From NCBI RefSeq assembly GCF_900115195.1, contig NZ_FOVO01000013.1, forward strand, positions 1 through 64,000: a stretch of DNA of 64,000 bases, read 5' to 3'. Under the pieces are notes generated by a model, which was given only the letters and a program-made list of their open reading frames with translations, did not search any database and had not been told where the DNA came from. Position numbers and translations under genes: made by a program. Below are positions 32,557-42,442 of the stretch, piece by piece (within the stretch, counting starts at the first letter, position 1; each line of letters starts with the position of its first letter). The stretch comes from Xenorhabdus japonica (lineage in GTDB: Bacteria > Pseudomonadota > Gammaproteobacteria > Enterobacterales > Enterobacteriaceae).

Positions 32557-33729
32557 TTAGCGAGTATACAGGTAAACTGTCCCGTCCTTCGCTTGTATCA
32601 TCAGTTTATCGCTGGCAACAACCGGGCGGCTCAGCAGGCCAGAACTATCAACCTTGTGCTGCACCACAAATTTGCCATCAGCCATATTCAACCAATGCAG
32701 ATAACCTTCACCATCACCAACAACCAGATAACCATTATACATTTCTGGAGCTGTCAGGTTACGGTGCAAGAGAGCATTCTGCGACCATAAAGTCACACCA
32801 TCACTCTTGCGCAAGGATAAGATACGGTCATTTTGATCAACAATGAAAATATTGCTGTCAGTGATAACCATATCATTCACCGATCCTAGTTCACGTTTCC
32901 AAATGATCTGACCTGAACGCATATCCATTGCCACTAAATTGCCGTTATAAGCAATGGCATAGATAATATTGTCAGAAATGACCGGGGTCATATCAATATC
33001 ATTCAGGCGAGCTATTTCGGTAGAACCCGTTACCTGAGAAATACGCTGTTGCCAAATCAGTTGCCCCTGAGACAGCAAAACGGCACTGATCCGGCCATTG
33101 TCTCCACCTACAACGGCCGCACCATAGGCTACGGCAGGAGCAGATTCACCACGAACTGATAATGAAGGCGTATTCATGTTAACTGACCAAGCAACGCTAC
33201 CATCAGTTTCGTTCAATGCCTGCAACATACCATTGCCAGTATGAATCAAAACAAAGCCATCACTCACTACAGGACGGGACAACGCTTCACCAGCAACCGT
33301 TGATTCCCATTCAATTTTGCCGTTCGTTGTATCCAGTGCGACGACTTTTGCCTTTTCTGTTCCGACATACAATCGATTACCGGATACAGTCAAACCACCA
33401 GAAAGCAGCGCTGGCAAGCGAGATGAGAGTAAACCTGCTTTTTCTGACAGATCTATTGCCCACAACTCTTTGCCGCTGTCTATATCAAGTGCTTTGATAA
33501 CCCCATTACGATCAGCAACGTAAACCGTTGAACCCTGCCAAGCTGGTGATAAATGAGAGTAATACTGCCCAGTGCCACTCCCAACGGATTTATCCCAAAC
33601 GATACGAGGTTTGAATTGATTTTCAACCTTCGGCAACGGTGACATTGTTACCGTATCCTGTTCGCTTGAACAACCTGCCAGCAGAACAGAAGCAACCAGC
33701 CCAACTAAGAGTGTTTTTCGCAGTTGCAT
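32557..33729 (-). CDS. bamB: Outer membrane protein assembly factor BamB
   Basis: A periplasm-facing lipoprotein of the BAM complex, which inserts beta-barrel proteins. The 390-residue protein begins MQLRKTLLVGLVASVLLAGC, with lipidation at Cys20, and contains eight beta-propeller repeats marked by PQQ-like segments such as GKELWAIDL, GKIEWESTV, GSVAWSVNM, GQLIWQQRI, GQIIWKRELG and GVTLWSQNA. It is 16 bases from yfgM, and hisS-yfgM-bamB probably form one transcript. Confidence 0.97.
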   Translation of the reverse strand: MQLRKTLLVGLVASVLLAGCSSEQDTVTMSPLPKVENQFKPRIVWDKSVGSGTGQYYSHLSPAWQGSTVYVADRNGVIKALDIDSGKELWAIDLSEKAGLLSSRLPALLSGGLTVSGNRLYVGTEKAKVVALDTTNGKIEWESTVAGEALSRPVVSDGFVLIHTGNGMLQALNETDGSVAWSVNMNTPSLSVRGESAPAVAYGAAVVGGDNGRISAVLLSQGQLIWQQRISQVTGSTEIARLNDIDMTPVISDNIIYAIAYNGNLVAMDMRSGQIIWKRELGSVNDMVITDSNIFIVDQNDRILSLRKSDGVTLWSQNALLHRNLTAPEMYNGYLVVGDGEGYLHWLNMADGKFVVQHKVDSSGLLSRPVVASDKLMIQAKDGTVYLYTR

Positions 33730-33745
33730 TATGAAGTTGACTCCC

Positions 33746-34366
33746 TTAGTTGGATAAATTATTAAGTTTAATTTTCATGAACTCTTTGATTACCTGAGGG
33801 CCATCAGATCCAAGCCCCATGGAATATGCTGCACGCGCGCCAGCGATATCTCCTTTTTTGGTCAGAATATCCCCACGAATATCCTCAACCATCACCTGCC
33901 ATCCCTTGCCTTTAACCAGCTCCAGCGTTTTCAACGCAGCATCCGTTTTATCTTCCGCCAATTGAACCCGAGCCAAACGAATGTCAGACAATGCTTGCAT
34001 GTCCTTATCTTTGGCTTTACCAGATGCCACCAGCAAATTTGTCTCTGCCTGAGCCAAATCATTTTGGGTAATAGCCTGTTTTGCCAGTTCCAGATCCGCC
34101 ATAACACCGTAGATATTATTCGTTTCATTAGCGAATTTTTCTACGGCAACAACGCTTTCTTTCGACCCCGATGCCAATGATTTGTTCAATTTTTCAAATA
34201 CTGCCGCCGTGCCATGTAATTGGTTTGTTTGATGAGTCTGCCAGTAACGCCAACCAATCAAAGCACCAATGCCTAACACTAAACCAACAGCAAGATATTT
34301 ACCGTTAGTAGATAAAAAACGCTTTATCGCGTCAACTTGTTCAGTTTCAGTGGTATAGACTTGCAC
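33746..34366 (-). CDS. yfgM: Periplasmic chaperone-like ancillary SecYEG component YfgM
   Basis: A 206-residue inner membrane protein with one N-terminal membrane anchor (YLAVGLVLGIGALIGWRYW, about residues 24-42) and a periplasmic TPR-like region with repeats around DLELAKQAI, LSDIRLARVQL and IAGARAAYSMGL. In E. coli it associates with PpiD at the Sec translocon. It lies 12 bases after hisS and 16 bases before bamB. Confidence 0.94.
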   Translation of the reverse strand: MQVYTTETEQVDAIKRFLSTNGKYLAVGLVLGIGALIGWRYWQTHQTNQLHGTAAVFEKLNKSLASGSKESVVAVEKFANETNNIYGVMADLELAKQAITQNDLAQAETNLLVASGKAKDKDMQALSDIRLARVQLAEDKTDAALKTLELVKGKGWQVMVEDIRGDILTKKGDIAGARAAYSMGLGSDGPQVIKEFMKIKLNNLSN

Positions 34367-34378
34367 TAGAGTCTCTCC

Positions 34379-35656
34379 TTAGCCTAACAGCGCGCTCAAA
34401 CGCGCTGCGACCGTTTGTTGTGACAACGTTTCTTGCTCACCGTTTCGTAAATCTTTCACTGTGACATTGCCAGCTTGAATCTCATCTTCCCCAAGGATCA
34501 AGGCAACTTTAGCACCGTGTTTACCCGCACGCGCCAACTGTTTCTTAAAGTTGCCCCCACCATGATTGGTCATCAAACGCAATTCTGGCAGTTGATCACG
34601 GATTTTTTCTGCCAATATCAATGCCACTTGCTGGCTGCTTTCACCAAAGGAAGAGAGATAAACATCGGCAACTGTCAGGTCAGCAACAAAATCAGGATTA
34701 ACTTCCTGCACTAACAGAACCATACGTTCCATGCCCATTGCAAAACCAACTGCTGGAGTTGCCTTGCCGCCCAATTGTTCAACTAAGCCATCGTAACGAC
34801 CACCAGCACAAACGGTTCCCTGTGCACCCAAAGCCGATGTCACCCATTCAAAAACGGTACGGTTGTAGTAATCAAGGCCACGAACCAGACGCTGGTTGAT
34901 ACGGTATTTGATACCTGCGCTATCAAGTATCTGGCACAGTCCATCAAAATGTTCTTTCGACCCACTATCAAGATAGTTAAACAGCTCTGGTGCATCATTA
35001 AGAAGTTGCTGAATTTCAGGATTTTTGGAATCCAATACACGCAGTGGGTTGGTATACATACGGCGCTGGCAATCTTCATCCAGCTTCTCTTTGTGCTGTT
35101 CAAGGAAAGCGACCAGTGCTTCACGATAACTTGCACGGGCTTCCAGTGAACCAATGGAGTTCAGTTCAAGTGTAACGTGATCAGCAATACCCAGTTCACG
35201 CCACCAGCGTGCTGTCATTAAAATCATTTCAGCGTCAATATCCGGCCCTTGCAGACCAAACACTTCAGCTCCCAGCTGATGGAATTGACGGTAGCGGCCT
35301 TTTTGTGGGCGCTCATAACGGAACATAGGCCCGATGTACCATAAGCGTTGTTCCTGATTGTACAGCAGACCATGCTGAATACCGGCACGGACACATCCTG
35401 CCGTATTTTCCGGGCGCAGGGTCAGGCTTTCACCATTGCGGTCGTCAAAGGTATACATCTCTTTTTCGACAACATCGGTCACTTCCCCAATAGCACGTTT
35501 GAATAACGGGGTCTGCTCTACAATCGGCGTCCGAATTTCGCTAAAACCATAACCTGACAGCACGCGCTTCACCGTAGATTCCACTCGTTGCCAAATGGCT
35601 GTTTCAGCAGGAAGGCAATCGTTCATGCCACGAATAGCTGGGATATTTTTTGTCAC
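34379..35656 (-). CDS. hisS: Histidyl-tRNA synthetase
   Basis: A class II synthetase of 425 residues. Motif 1 is at [16 protein letters not shown], motif 2 at [19 protein letters not shown], the histidine-specific loops are [15 protein letters not shown] and [14 protein letters not shown], and motif 3 is GFAMGMERM. The C-terminal anticodon-binding domain follows. It starts at [16 protein letters not shown], as in E. coli. ispG lies upstream across a short spacer carrying an ERIC derivative. Confidence 0.98.
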   Translation of the reverse strand: MTKNIPAIRGMNDCLPAETAIWQRVESTVKRVLSGYGFSEIRTPIVEQTPLFKRAIGEVTDVVEKEMYTFDDRNGESLTLRPENTAGCVRAGIQHGLLYNQEQRLWYIGPMFRYERPQKGRYRQFHQLGAEVFGLQGPDIDAEMILMTARWWRELGIADHVTLELNSIGSLEARASYREALVAFLEQHKEKLDEDCQRRMYTNPLRVLDSKNPEIQQLLNDAPELFNYLDSGSKEHFDGLCQILDSAGIKYRINQRLVRGLDYYNRTVFEWVTSALGAQGTVCAGGRYDGLVEQLGGKATPAVGFAMGMERMVLLVQEVNPDFVADLTVADVYLSSFGESSQQVALILAEKIRDQLPELRLMTNHGGGNFKKQLARAGKHGAKVALILGEDEIQAGNVTVKDLRNGEQETLSQQTVAARLSALLG

Positions 35657-35708
35657 GTTTTATCTCTTATTAAGATTTATATAATGCCGTCGATTATAAA
35701 AGCGAATG

Positions 35709-35763
35709 TTTATCTTTCAAGTTGCAGCTTGGTTATCTGAAACTCGAAATCCATTGGATTATA
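35709..35763 (-). repeat. Core-deleted ERIC-like element between ispG and hisS
   Basis: TATCTTTCAAGTTGCAG and AACTCGAAATCCATTGGATT are the two ends of an ERIC palindrome joined by about ten bases. CCAATGGATTTCGAGTT, read on the minus strand, matches the left end of the full element at 16535. Confidence 0.65.
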
Positions 35764-35790
35764 GATAAAGGGCATAAGATAAAAGGCATA
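35763..35790. repeat. Two 14-bp tandem repeats
   Basis: AGATAAAGGGCATA and AGATAAAAGGCATA follow each other directly next to the ERIC derivative. Confidence 0.8.
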
Positions 35791-35816
35791 GCTGGTGCAT
35801 GATAACATGCGCCAGC
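35791..35816 (-). terminator. Hairpin after ispG
   Basis: On the minus strand GCTGGCGCATG and CATGCACCAGC form a stem of eleven pairs with one mismatch, just after ispG. The T-run is poor (TATGCCTTTT), so termination is likely but not certain. Confidence 0.55.
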
Positions 35817-35826
35817 ATTAAGCATC

Positions 35827-36948
35827 TTATTCATCAAGCTGATTGACGTTAATCCGGTTGTTAACATCAAGGACAGCTGCCTTCGCTCGGATTTTTGCTT
35901 CAAGCTGATCAATCATATTTTTATTATCAAGACGCTCTTTTTGACGAATACCATCTTGGTAAAAGCCGCTTTTTGTTTTCGCTCCCGTTACGCCAATTGT
36001 CGAAACTTCTGCCTCCCCGGGACCATTCACGACACAACCAATGATAGAAACATCCATCGGTGTAATTAAATCTTCAAGGCGCTGCTCGAGTGCATTAACC
36101 GTACCGATAACGTCAAACTCTTGACGCGAACAAGTTGGGCAAGCAATGAAATTGATGCCCCTTGAACGAATACGCAATGATTTCAGTATATCAAAACCGA
36201 CTTTAACTTCTTCCACCGGATCTGCGGCCAACGAGATGCGCAGTGTATCACCGATTCCTTCTGACAATAAAATACCAAGACCAATTGAGGATTTCACCGC
36301 ACCAGCACGAAAACCACCTGCTTCAGTAATGCCGAGATGCAACGGTTGATCAATTTTTTGTGCCAGTAAACGATATGCTCCAACCGCCAAAAAGACATCA
36401 GATGCCTTGACGCTCACCTTAAATTGGTCGAAATTCAGGCGATCCAGAATATCAACATGACGCATTGCTGATTCAACCAATGCTTCTGGTGTAGGTTCGC
36501 CGTATTTTTCCTGTAGATCTTTTTCCAGCGATCCACCATTGACCCCAATGCGAATTGGAATATTATTGTGGCGGGCACAATCCACAACCTGACGGATACG
36601 CTCTTCGTTACCGATATTGCCGGGATTGATGCGCAGACAGTCAACCCCGTATTCCGCGACTTTCAATGCAATGCGGTAATCGAAATGAATATCAGCCACA
36701 AGAGGAATATTGACCTGCTGTTTGATGGACTTGAACGCTTCGGCTGCATCCATTGTTGGAACTGAAACACGAACGATATCAACACCAACACGTCCTAACG
36801 CCCTAATTTGATTGACTGTCGCCTCAACATCAGTTGTCCGTGTATTCGTCATTGATTGCACCGCAATCGGGGCGCCATCCCCTATGGGCACATTACCGAC
36901 ATAAATACGCGTAGATTTACGTCTTTTTATCGGTGATTCATTATGCAT
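35827..36948 (-). CDS. ispG: 4-hydroxy-3-methylbut-2-enyl diphosphate synthase (flavodoxin)
   Basis: IspG is the iron-sulfur enzyme of the MEP isoprenoid pathway and depends on the cluster supply from the isc genes further along. The 373-residue protein has the barrel motifs [17 protein letters not shown] and [11 protein letters not shown]. The [4Fe-4S] ligands are in the C-terminal [13 protein letters not shown] and [12 protein letters not shown]. It begins [18 protein letters not shown]. It is 139 bases downstream of rodZ. Confidence 0.98.
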   Translation of the reverse strand: MHNESPIKRRKSTRIYVGNVPIGDGAPIAVQSMTNTRTTDVEATVNQIRALGRVGVDIVRVSVPTMDAAEAFKSIKQQVNIPLVADIHFDYRIALKVAEYGVDCLRINPGNIGNEERIRQVVDCARHNNIPIRIGVNGGSLEKDLQEKYGEPTPEALVESAMRHVDILDRLNFDQFKVSVKASDVFLAVGAYRLLAQKIDQPLHLGITEAGGFRAGAVKSSIGLGILLSEGIGDTLRISLAADPVEEVKVGFDILKSLRIRSRGINFIACPTCSRQEFDVIGTVNALEQRLEDLITPMDVSIIGCVVNGPGEAEVSTIGVTGAKTKSGFYQDGIRQKERLDNKNMIDQLEAKIRAKAAVLDVNNRINVNQLDE

Positions 36949-37001
36949 TTTTACATTACTCCCCTACATCCCTGTATTTTGTTTATAAAAATTACAACTA
37001 T

Positions 37002-37039
37002 GCTGTGGTGAATAATACACGCTGTGATAAATAATACAC
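37002..37039. repeat. Two 19-bp tandem repeats between rodZ and ispG
   Basis: GCTGTGGTGAATAATACAC and GCTGTGATAAATAATACAC are adjacent, with two mismatches, in the 139-base spacer. Confidence 0.85.
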
Positions 37040-37087
37040 ACAGGCAAACATGAATTCTTATTCAATGTTTGCCCAAATTTAAGGGGG

Positions 37088-38164
37088 TTATTTCAGTTGC
37101 AGTTTAGCAGTGGCATGTTTCTTCACAAATGAACTTAAATCCACTGGTTTTCCTTGGAACAGAACCTCAACCTCTGCAGGCGCGCCAATCGTCAATGAGT
37201 AAAGCGATTTACCGGAAAATTTCAGGCTATTACCTTTCTTTTTGATGCCGCTGAACAGCACCTTGCCTTTGGCATCTATGACTTGCAGCCAGCATTCCCC
37301 TTTGAAATTCACAACTAATTCGTTGTTGCCCACCGCACTGATATTATTCACATCAACCGATGATGGACTTACAACAGAATTTTTCTCTTCTGCATTAGTG
37401 GCAGAAACCATATTTTCTGATGTTGCATTTGTTGCTGGCTGAGCTAATTGATTTGTTGCCGATTGATTAACAGGCAATGATTCTGCTTTAGGCTTGGAAG
37501 ATACCGGAATATTGCTGCTTACATTTCCGTTTACTACCGTACCATTTGCTTCTGCTGGTGACGTTTTTCCTTGAGAAGCATTATCTTGAGAAGCATTATG
37601 TTGGGAAGCCACCCCGGATTGGCTGTCTTTAGCCGGAGCGGATGCATCATCCCCTTCAGTGCCTGGCGCTGTCGAAGAACCCTTTTCAGAATCTGTTACC
37701 TGAGTACTCTTGGTACCAGATTGTTCAGACATTGGAGACTGTGCTGTTTGTTGTGCTTTATAGTCCTGCCACCACCACAAGACTGTCATCCCTAACAACA
37801 AAATGATAACAACCCATGTTATCTTCATTAACCAACCATCACGCTTCTTGCGTTTTTTCCCTGCTGAAAAACTTTGCATAGGAGACGTTTTTATAGCCTT
37901 GGATGGCATCTGTTTATCCAAAATGCTCAAGATTTCCGACTCAGGTACTTGAACCAATTTCGCATAGGTACGAATATACCCACGCAAAAATGTCGGTGAA
38001 ATATTTGACGGGATATTATCTTCTTCAATATCACGAACAGTGGACAGTTTAAGACACAAGCGATCTGCCACAGTTTGCTGAGAAAGCTCATGCTTTTCAC
38101 GAGCCTGACGCAAAATCTGACCTGTTGTCAGATTGGCTTCTTCTGGGTAAGTTTCAGTCTTCAT
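37088..38164 (-). CDS. rodZ: Cytoskeleton protein RodZ
   Basis: RodZ links MreB filaments to the wall-elongation machine. The 358-residue protein has a cytoplasmic helix-turn-helix domain (GQILRQAREKHELSQQTVAD, with residues 17-85 covering it), a basic juxtamembrane stretch KKRKKRDG, one membrane segment (ITWVVIILLLGMTVLWWW, about 114-131), a low-complexity periplasmic linker rich in Ser/Ala/Asn/Gln, and a C-terminal beta domain (LVVNFKGECWLQVIDAKGKV). Length and order are normal. Confidence 0.95.
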   Translation of the reverse strand: MKTETYPEEANLTTGQILRQAREKHELSQQTVADRLCLKLSTVRDIEEDNIPSNISPTFLRGYIRTYAKLVQVPESEILSILDKQMPSKAIKTSPMQSFSAGKKRKKRDGWLMKITWVVIILLLGMTVLWWWQDYKAQQTAQSPMSEQSGTKSTQVTDSEKGSSTAPGTEGDDASAPAKDSQSGVASQHNASQDNASQGKTSPAEANGTVVNGNVSSNIPVSSKPKAESLPVNQSATNQLAQPATNATSENMVSATNAEEKNSVVSPSSVDVNNISAVGNNELVVNFKGECWLQVIDAKGKVLFSGIKKKGNSLKFSGKSLYSLTIGAPAEVEVLFQGKPVDLSSFVKKHATAKLQLK

Positions 38165-38284
38165 TATTAGCTAGGGACACTGGTACTGTTCTGGGTTTAA
38201 AGAATTTACACAAATTAAATTAATAGAACACATCACTTAATTTGTGTAGTGAAATCATCTAACGACTGCATCGAACGTAGAAAA

Positions 38285-38704
38285 TCATCTATCACAGCTA
38301 TAACGGCTTGTGCTATTTTTCATACTTTCCGTGATCAATTGCTCCGCTTTTTCATACTGCTTTTGTTCACAAAGAAAAATATAGTAGTGACGCACTACAG
38401 TATCACTTCTAGCCGTATACTGCATAGCCATTCTATAGTGCTGACTGGCGGTTTCCGGTCGGCCTGCATATTGTTCATGCAGTGCCATACCTAGATGTGC
38501 TTCTGAATGAAGAGGCTCCGCCAGCAAGACTTTTTGAAAATGATATTTAGCGGCCGGCAAATTTCGTTCCGACAAATAAGCCCTCCCTAGCTGCAATCGT
38601 GTATCTATGGCAACAACCTGATGAGCGCGATGCGTTGCTGGTTCTACACATCCCGTTAACAGGCTAAAACAAACTATAGTCCAATTTATTGATTTCCGTA
38701 TCAT
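38285..38704 (-). CDS. Shortened PilF/PilW-like TPR lipoprotein
   Basis: In enterobacteria a PilF/PilW type IV pilus assembly lipoprotein of about 250 residues lies between rlmN and rodZ. Here the frame has 139 residues: a signal with lipobox SLLTGC (Cys19), then TPR repeats RLQLGRAYLSERNLPAAKYH, SEAHLGMALHEQYAGRPETA and HYYIFLCEQKQYEKAEQLI. It stops at 38285, and only 120 bases remain before rodZ, so the C-terminal half is missing. The name is an inference from position and repeats. It may be a surviving N-terminal piece of a gene that is no longer needed. Confidence 0.65.
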   Translation of the reverse strand: MIRKSINWTIVCFSLLTGCVEPATHRAHQVVAIDTRLQLGRAYLSERNLPAAKYHFQKVLLAEPLHSEAHLGMALHEQYAGRPETASQHYRMAMQYTARSDTVVRHYYIFLCEQKQYEKAEQLITESMKNSTSRYSCDR

Positions 38705-38775
38705 ACCATTTTCATTTATAAGATTATGTCAAACTTCGCCAGATTTTTAGCCATTAATCGATATTAAACAGAAAA

Positions 38776-39954
38776 TTAGACTGCTTTTACCTGAATAGGT
38801 TCACCTGTCAGACGTTTTTTCAGTGTTCGTTTTGTTCTATCAATCACATCACCGGCAAGCTGCCCACATGCGGCATCAATATCATCTCCCCTCGTTTTAC
38901 GTACGATGGTTGTAAAACCATATCCCATCAGCACCTTGGAAAAACGATCGATTCGGCTGTTCGAGCTGCGCCCATAAGGTGCGCCTGGGAACGGGTTCCA
39001 CGGAATCAGGTTGATCTTGCTAGGAGTATCTTTCAGGCATTCCGCCAATTGATGAGCCTGTTCAACGCTGTCATTGACATGATCAAGCATTACATATTCC
39101 ACCGTAACACGTCCCTGATTCGCATTGGATTTTGTCAGGTAACGACGCACGCTGGTCAGAAACTCTTCAATATTGTATTTGCGGTTAATGGGTACGATTT
39201 CGTCACGAATGTCATCAGTAGGTGCATGCAAGGAAATTGCCAGTGCAACATCGATCATGTCACCCAATTTATCCAGTGCTGGAACAACGCCAGAAGTTGA
39301 CAGTGTCACTCGGCGTTTTGACAGACCAAAACCAAAGTCATCCATCATGATTTCCATTGCTGGCACAACATTGTTCAAATTGAGCAATGGTTCTCCCATT
39401 CCCATCATCACCACGTTGGTTATAGGACGGCGACCACTGGATTTCAGTGATCCAATAATCTTGGCGGCACGCCAGACTTGACCTATAATTTCAGAGACTC
39501 GCAGGTTGCGGTTAAAGCCCTGCTGAGCGGTAGAACAAAATTTACACTCTAAAGCACACCCCACCTGAGATGAAACACACAGTGTTGCGCGATCATCTTC
39601 TGGGATATAAACCGTTTCAACCTGTTGATCACCTACAGTAATCGCCCATTTTATAGTGCCATCAGAGGAGCGTTGCTCTTCTGCAACTTCTGGTGCTTTG
39701 ATTTCAGCAACTTGTTGCAATTTTGCCCGGAGCACTTTGTTAATATCAGTCATCAGTTCGAAATCGTCATAGCAATAATGGTAAATCCATTTCATGACCT
39801 GATCGGCACGAAAGGGTTTTTCTCCCATATCGATAAAGAATTGACGCATTTGTTTACGGTTAAGGTCGAACAAATTGATTTTACCGTTTTTCTTTTCAGG
39901 CATGACGGATACAGAGGAGGTTTCAGGTGATACGGTTTCGTTAAGTTGGGACAT
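38776..39954 (-). CDS. rlmN: Dual-specificity 23S rRNA/tRNA adenine-C2 methyltransferase RlmN
   Basis: A radical SAM enzyme that methylates C2 of A2503 in 23S rRNA and A37 in some tRNAs. The 392-residue protein has the cluster motif CALECKFC (about residue 130), the preceding [16 protein letters not shown], the conserved [15 protein letters not shown] and PWNPFPG, and the C-terminal catalytic cysteine in [10 protein letters not shown]. The first 25 residues are a variable extension. It lies between ndk and the PilF-like gene as in related genomes. Confidence 0.97.
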   Translation of the reverse strand: MSQLNETVSPETSSVSVMPEKKNGKINLFDLNRKQMRQFFIDMGEKPFRADQVMKWIYHYCYDDFELMTDINKVLRAKLQQVAEIKAPEVAEEQRSSDGTIKWAITVGDQQVETVYIPEDDRATLCVSSQVGCALECKFCSTAQQGFNRNLRVSEIIGQVWRAAKIIGSLKSSGRRPITNVVMMGMGEPLLNLNNVVPAMEIMMDDFGFGLSKRRVTLSTSGVVPALDKLGDMIDVALAISLHAPTDDIRDEIVPINRKYNIEEFLTSVRRYLTKSNANQGRVTVEYVMLDHVNDSVEQAHQLAECLKDTPSKINLIPWNPFPGAPYGRSSNSRIDRFSKVLMGYGFTTIVRKTRGDDIDAACGQLAGDVIDRTKRTLKKRLTGEPIQVKAV

Positions 39955-40107
39955 TTTTACATCGCCTCGTTGTTACACTTTCGGCTCTATGCTGATCTGA
40001 TTTCAGCACTAAGTTTTCATGCGGTAACTGCCAATTCAATGATCATTCTCTTTTTAGGCCAAATTGCATTCCGCCAAATTGAATGGACATTGAAATAAAA
40101 TAATAAA

Positions 40108-40135
40108 CGCCCCGCTGAATCAAATCAGTGGGGCG
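40108..40135 (-). terminator. Terminator of ndk
   Basis: On the minus strand CGCCCCACTGA / TCAGCGGGGCG is followed by TTTATTATTTTA, 60 bases after the ndk stop codon. Confidence 0.8.
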
Positions 40136-40195
40136 CATCATTGTACAAACTTTACTGTTTATATGCTACTTAGATGCTACATGTAGCTAAGGGCT

Positions 40196-40624
40196 TTAAA
40201 AGCGAGGAAAAACTTCATCATCACTGAAAAAGTAAGCAATCTCGCGGATTGCAGATTCAACAGAGTCTGAACCGTGAACCGCATTTTCAGTAAAGCTGTC
40301 TGCATAGTCTGCACGCAGAGTACCTGCCAAGGCATTATCAGGATTAGTGGCGCCCATCAGATCACGGTGACGTTGAACCGCATTCTCACCTTCCAGAACT
40401 TGTACCATAATTGAGCCAGAAGTCATGAACTCCACCAGACCATCAAAGAAAGGGCGGCCTTTGTGTTCAGCATAAAAACCTTCCGCCTGCTCGCGAGTCA
40501 AATGCAGCATTTTGGCCGCGATGATTTTAAACCCTGCGCTTTCAAAGCGAGCATAGATAGAACCGATAACATCTTTCTTAACTGCGTTGGGTTTAATAAT
40601 GGAAAAAGTACGTTCAATTGTCAT
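40196..40624 (-). CDS. ndk: Nucleoside diphosphate kinase
   Basis: Ndk equalises nucleoside triphosphate pools by a phospho-histidine mechanism. The 142-residue protein begins [20 protein letters not shown] and has the active-site signature [12 protein letters not shown] with the catalytic histidine near residue 117. The GGTTACCCA segment before the ATG gives AGAGGTTACC as ribosome binding site. Confidence 0.98.
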   Translation of the reverse strand: MTIERTFSIIKPNAVKKDVIGSIYARFESAGFKIIAAKMLHLTREQAEGFYAEHKGRPFFDGLVEFMTSGSIMVQVLEGENAVQRHRDLMGATNPDNALAGTLRADYADSFTENAVHGSDSVESAIREIAYFFSDDEVFPRF

Positions 40625-41031
40625 TGGGTAACCTCTTTGGCACTTTCAGCGATGATTTATTGTAATTTTTGCGCCCCAAACAAAATCGGAGGGACAGCTC
40701 TACCCTGTATCAGATATCTGACAGGAATAAAAATAGGCGTTGATTATAGGAGGAGACTTTCTGCTTGCCTACAAAAAACACAACATTTTATTAAAACTTT
40801 CTTAGCGAAAATTATCATTTTTTAGCATAAATCACATTTTTGCTTGATTACATCCGTCAAGTTAAACTGCTTTACTGATATTTAACCTTAATATTGGATA
40901 AAATATCTGCACTGTGTGTTATTTTCTCTTGTCTTATTGATTCTATAAAATAATGCCTACTCAGGCGAATAAATCCTAAATAGGTATTCTGATCAAGATC
41001 ATTGAATTGGTGTTTTTTGACTGAATATCAA
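40625..41031. other. Intergenic region upstream of ndk
   Basis: About 400 AT-rich bases between convergent or unrelated units. It contains the ndk promoter region; no further gene, RNA or repeat is convincing. Confidence 0.4.
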
Positions 41032-41349
41032 TTATAAAACCGTATCTGTGACACATTGAACAAAAGGTTTAACCACATCGGTCATTTCCTTGTTTAACGG
41101 TTTATTAGTTTCATCAGAAACTTTAAGGTCCCCCTTTAGTCTCTCATTAGTATCTTTGGTTGTTTTATCCAATGTACCAATAATGCTAATGGTATATTTA
41201 CGGTCTGTGGGTAATAAATCTGTACATTTTATCAAAGCTCCCTGTTGGGTAAGCTCTTGGTTATGTTTAACACCTGTAACTGATCTATCAGCAAAAGATA
41301 CAGGAATATAAAATGCACCCAGCAATAGAACATATGAAAAATATTTCAC
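41032..41349 (-). CDS. Hypothetical exported protein
   Basis: A 105-residue protein that I do not recognise. It has a signal peptide (KYFSYVLLLGAFYIPVSFA, cleavage after residue 20) and a mature part of about 85 residues with two cysteines (LIKCTDLLP and PFVQCVTDT) that could form a disulfide in the periplasm. The start is GTG with GAGGAA seven bases upstream. It lies just downstream of the YozG-DUF2975 pair on the same strand and may be co-acquired with it. Confidence 0.65.
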   Translation of the reverse strand: MKYFSYVLLLGAFYIPVSFADRSVTGVKHNQELTQQGALIKCTDLLPTDRKYTISIIGTLDKTTKDTNERLKGDLKVSDETNKPLNKEMTDVVKPFVQCVTDTVL

Positions 41350-41416
41350 TTTATTTCCTCACTGTTGACATTTAATTAATCTTCCAATTTATTTGGTATA
41401 ATGATTGAATCACAGA

Positions 41417-41623
41417 CTAATCTTCCTTAAATTCCAATATATCCCCAGGTTGGCAATCCAAATATTGACAAATGGCATTCAGAGTAGAAAATCGAATACC
41501 TTTAATTTTCCCTGTTTTCAGCAGAGAAAGATTCTGTTCAGTAATACCAATGGCTAGAGCTAAGTCTTTAGATTTAACCTTACGTTTTGCCATGATCACG
41601 TCAAGATTAATAAGAATTGCCAC
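41417..41623 (-). CDS. YozG-type helix-turn-helix transcriptional regulator
   Basis: A 68-residue XRE-like DNA-binding protein. The helix-turn-helix is seen in SKDLALAIGITEQNLSLLKT (residues 18-37), followed by the family's GIRFSTLNAICQYLDCQPGD and the acidic end ILEFKED. Start GTG has GGAGATACC immediately upstream. The gene begins eight bases after the DUF2975 stop codon, so the two are an operon; such pairs (for instance YozG with YoaS in Bacillus) recur across bacteria, with the regulator probably controlling its own operon. Confidence 0.85.
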   Translation of the reverse strand: MAILINLDVIMAKRKVKSKDLALAIGITEQNLSLLKTGKIKGIRFSTLNAICQYLDCQPGDILEFKED

Positions 41624-41631
41624 GGTATCTC

Positions 41632-42186
41632 CTATAAAATACTCTGGTTTTCTTCATATATATCACATGCTTGATAAAGAATACGCGAGATAATAGTCAG
41701 ACAAACTGAAATGAAAATCGCAACAAAATGGCTGGAAGTTAAACTAAATGAAAAAAAGCGTTCGCCTACTGGCGCAGACATTGTTAACCACAACGTTAAG
41801 AGAGGCTCATACAAAATAATACTCCATAAAACCACTCCCCAACCTGCGTATTCTAAATATTTAACCGTACCCTTAGAGAAATAATCACCTTTTCTATAAT
41901 TGCCGAACAATCGATAAAAAGCCCAAAAACTACCAACTAACGATAATAGTGGGATGGTCGATATCAATATTCCTCCCATTAACTTCCATGCACTAAAAGT
42001 GTCCCTATCAAAATGTGATAATATTCTCCCAGTCAGGGCAAACTCCAATCCATATTTTTCCAGAATTAATTTTGGTTCCAGCCAGCTAAGAACATTCGCC
42101 ACCATCACAGCAATAATAATCAATAACGATAATTTAGACATCACTAAACTAAGTGTCGTCATTCGTGTAAGTTTTGAAGTGTGCAT
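41632..42186 (-). CDS. DUF2975 family membrane protein
   Basis: An integral membrane protein of about 184 residues from the chosen start (ATG 42186, MHTSKLTRMTTLS; the open frame reaches 42282, but GGATGA supports the later start). Four hydrophobic segments are visible: LSLLIIIAVMVANVLSWLEP, MGGILISTIPLLSLVGSFWA, GWGVVLWSIILYEPLLTLWL and FVAIFISVCLTIISRILYQA. The loop YRLFGNYRKGDYFSKGTVKY is the DUF2975 hallmark. Function unknown. It is translationally close to the YozG-like regulator. Confidence 0.85.
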   Translation of the reverse strand: MHTSKLTRMTTLSLVMSKLSLLIIIAVMVANVLSWLEPKLILEKYGLEFALTGRILSHFDRDTFSAWKLMGGILISTIPLLSLVGSFWAFYRLFGNYRKGDYFSKGTVKYLEYAGWGVVLWSIILYEPLLTLWLTMSAPVGERFFSFSLTSSHFVAIFISVCLTIISRILYQACDIYEENQSIL

Positions 42187-42442
42187 TATGCATATCATCC
42201 ATTTTCGAATTTGGATCAAATTATAATCAATAATTGCTGTAAAACAATAATTATTTACCGTTAAACATGAAGTAAATTGCATGCATTAACAAAAACATGG
42301 CTAACACCATGTTTTTAATGAAATTATTTATGGATAATTTAATGCCGAAAGAAGTTTAATGCCAAAAACAGTGACTGAATCACTTCAACGCAAGCGCCAA
42401 GGTTAAAAATAAAAAATAGCGCTATGTTACAGAATATAACCA

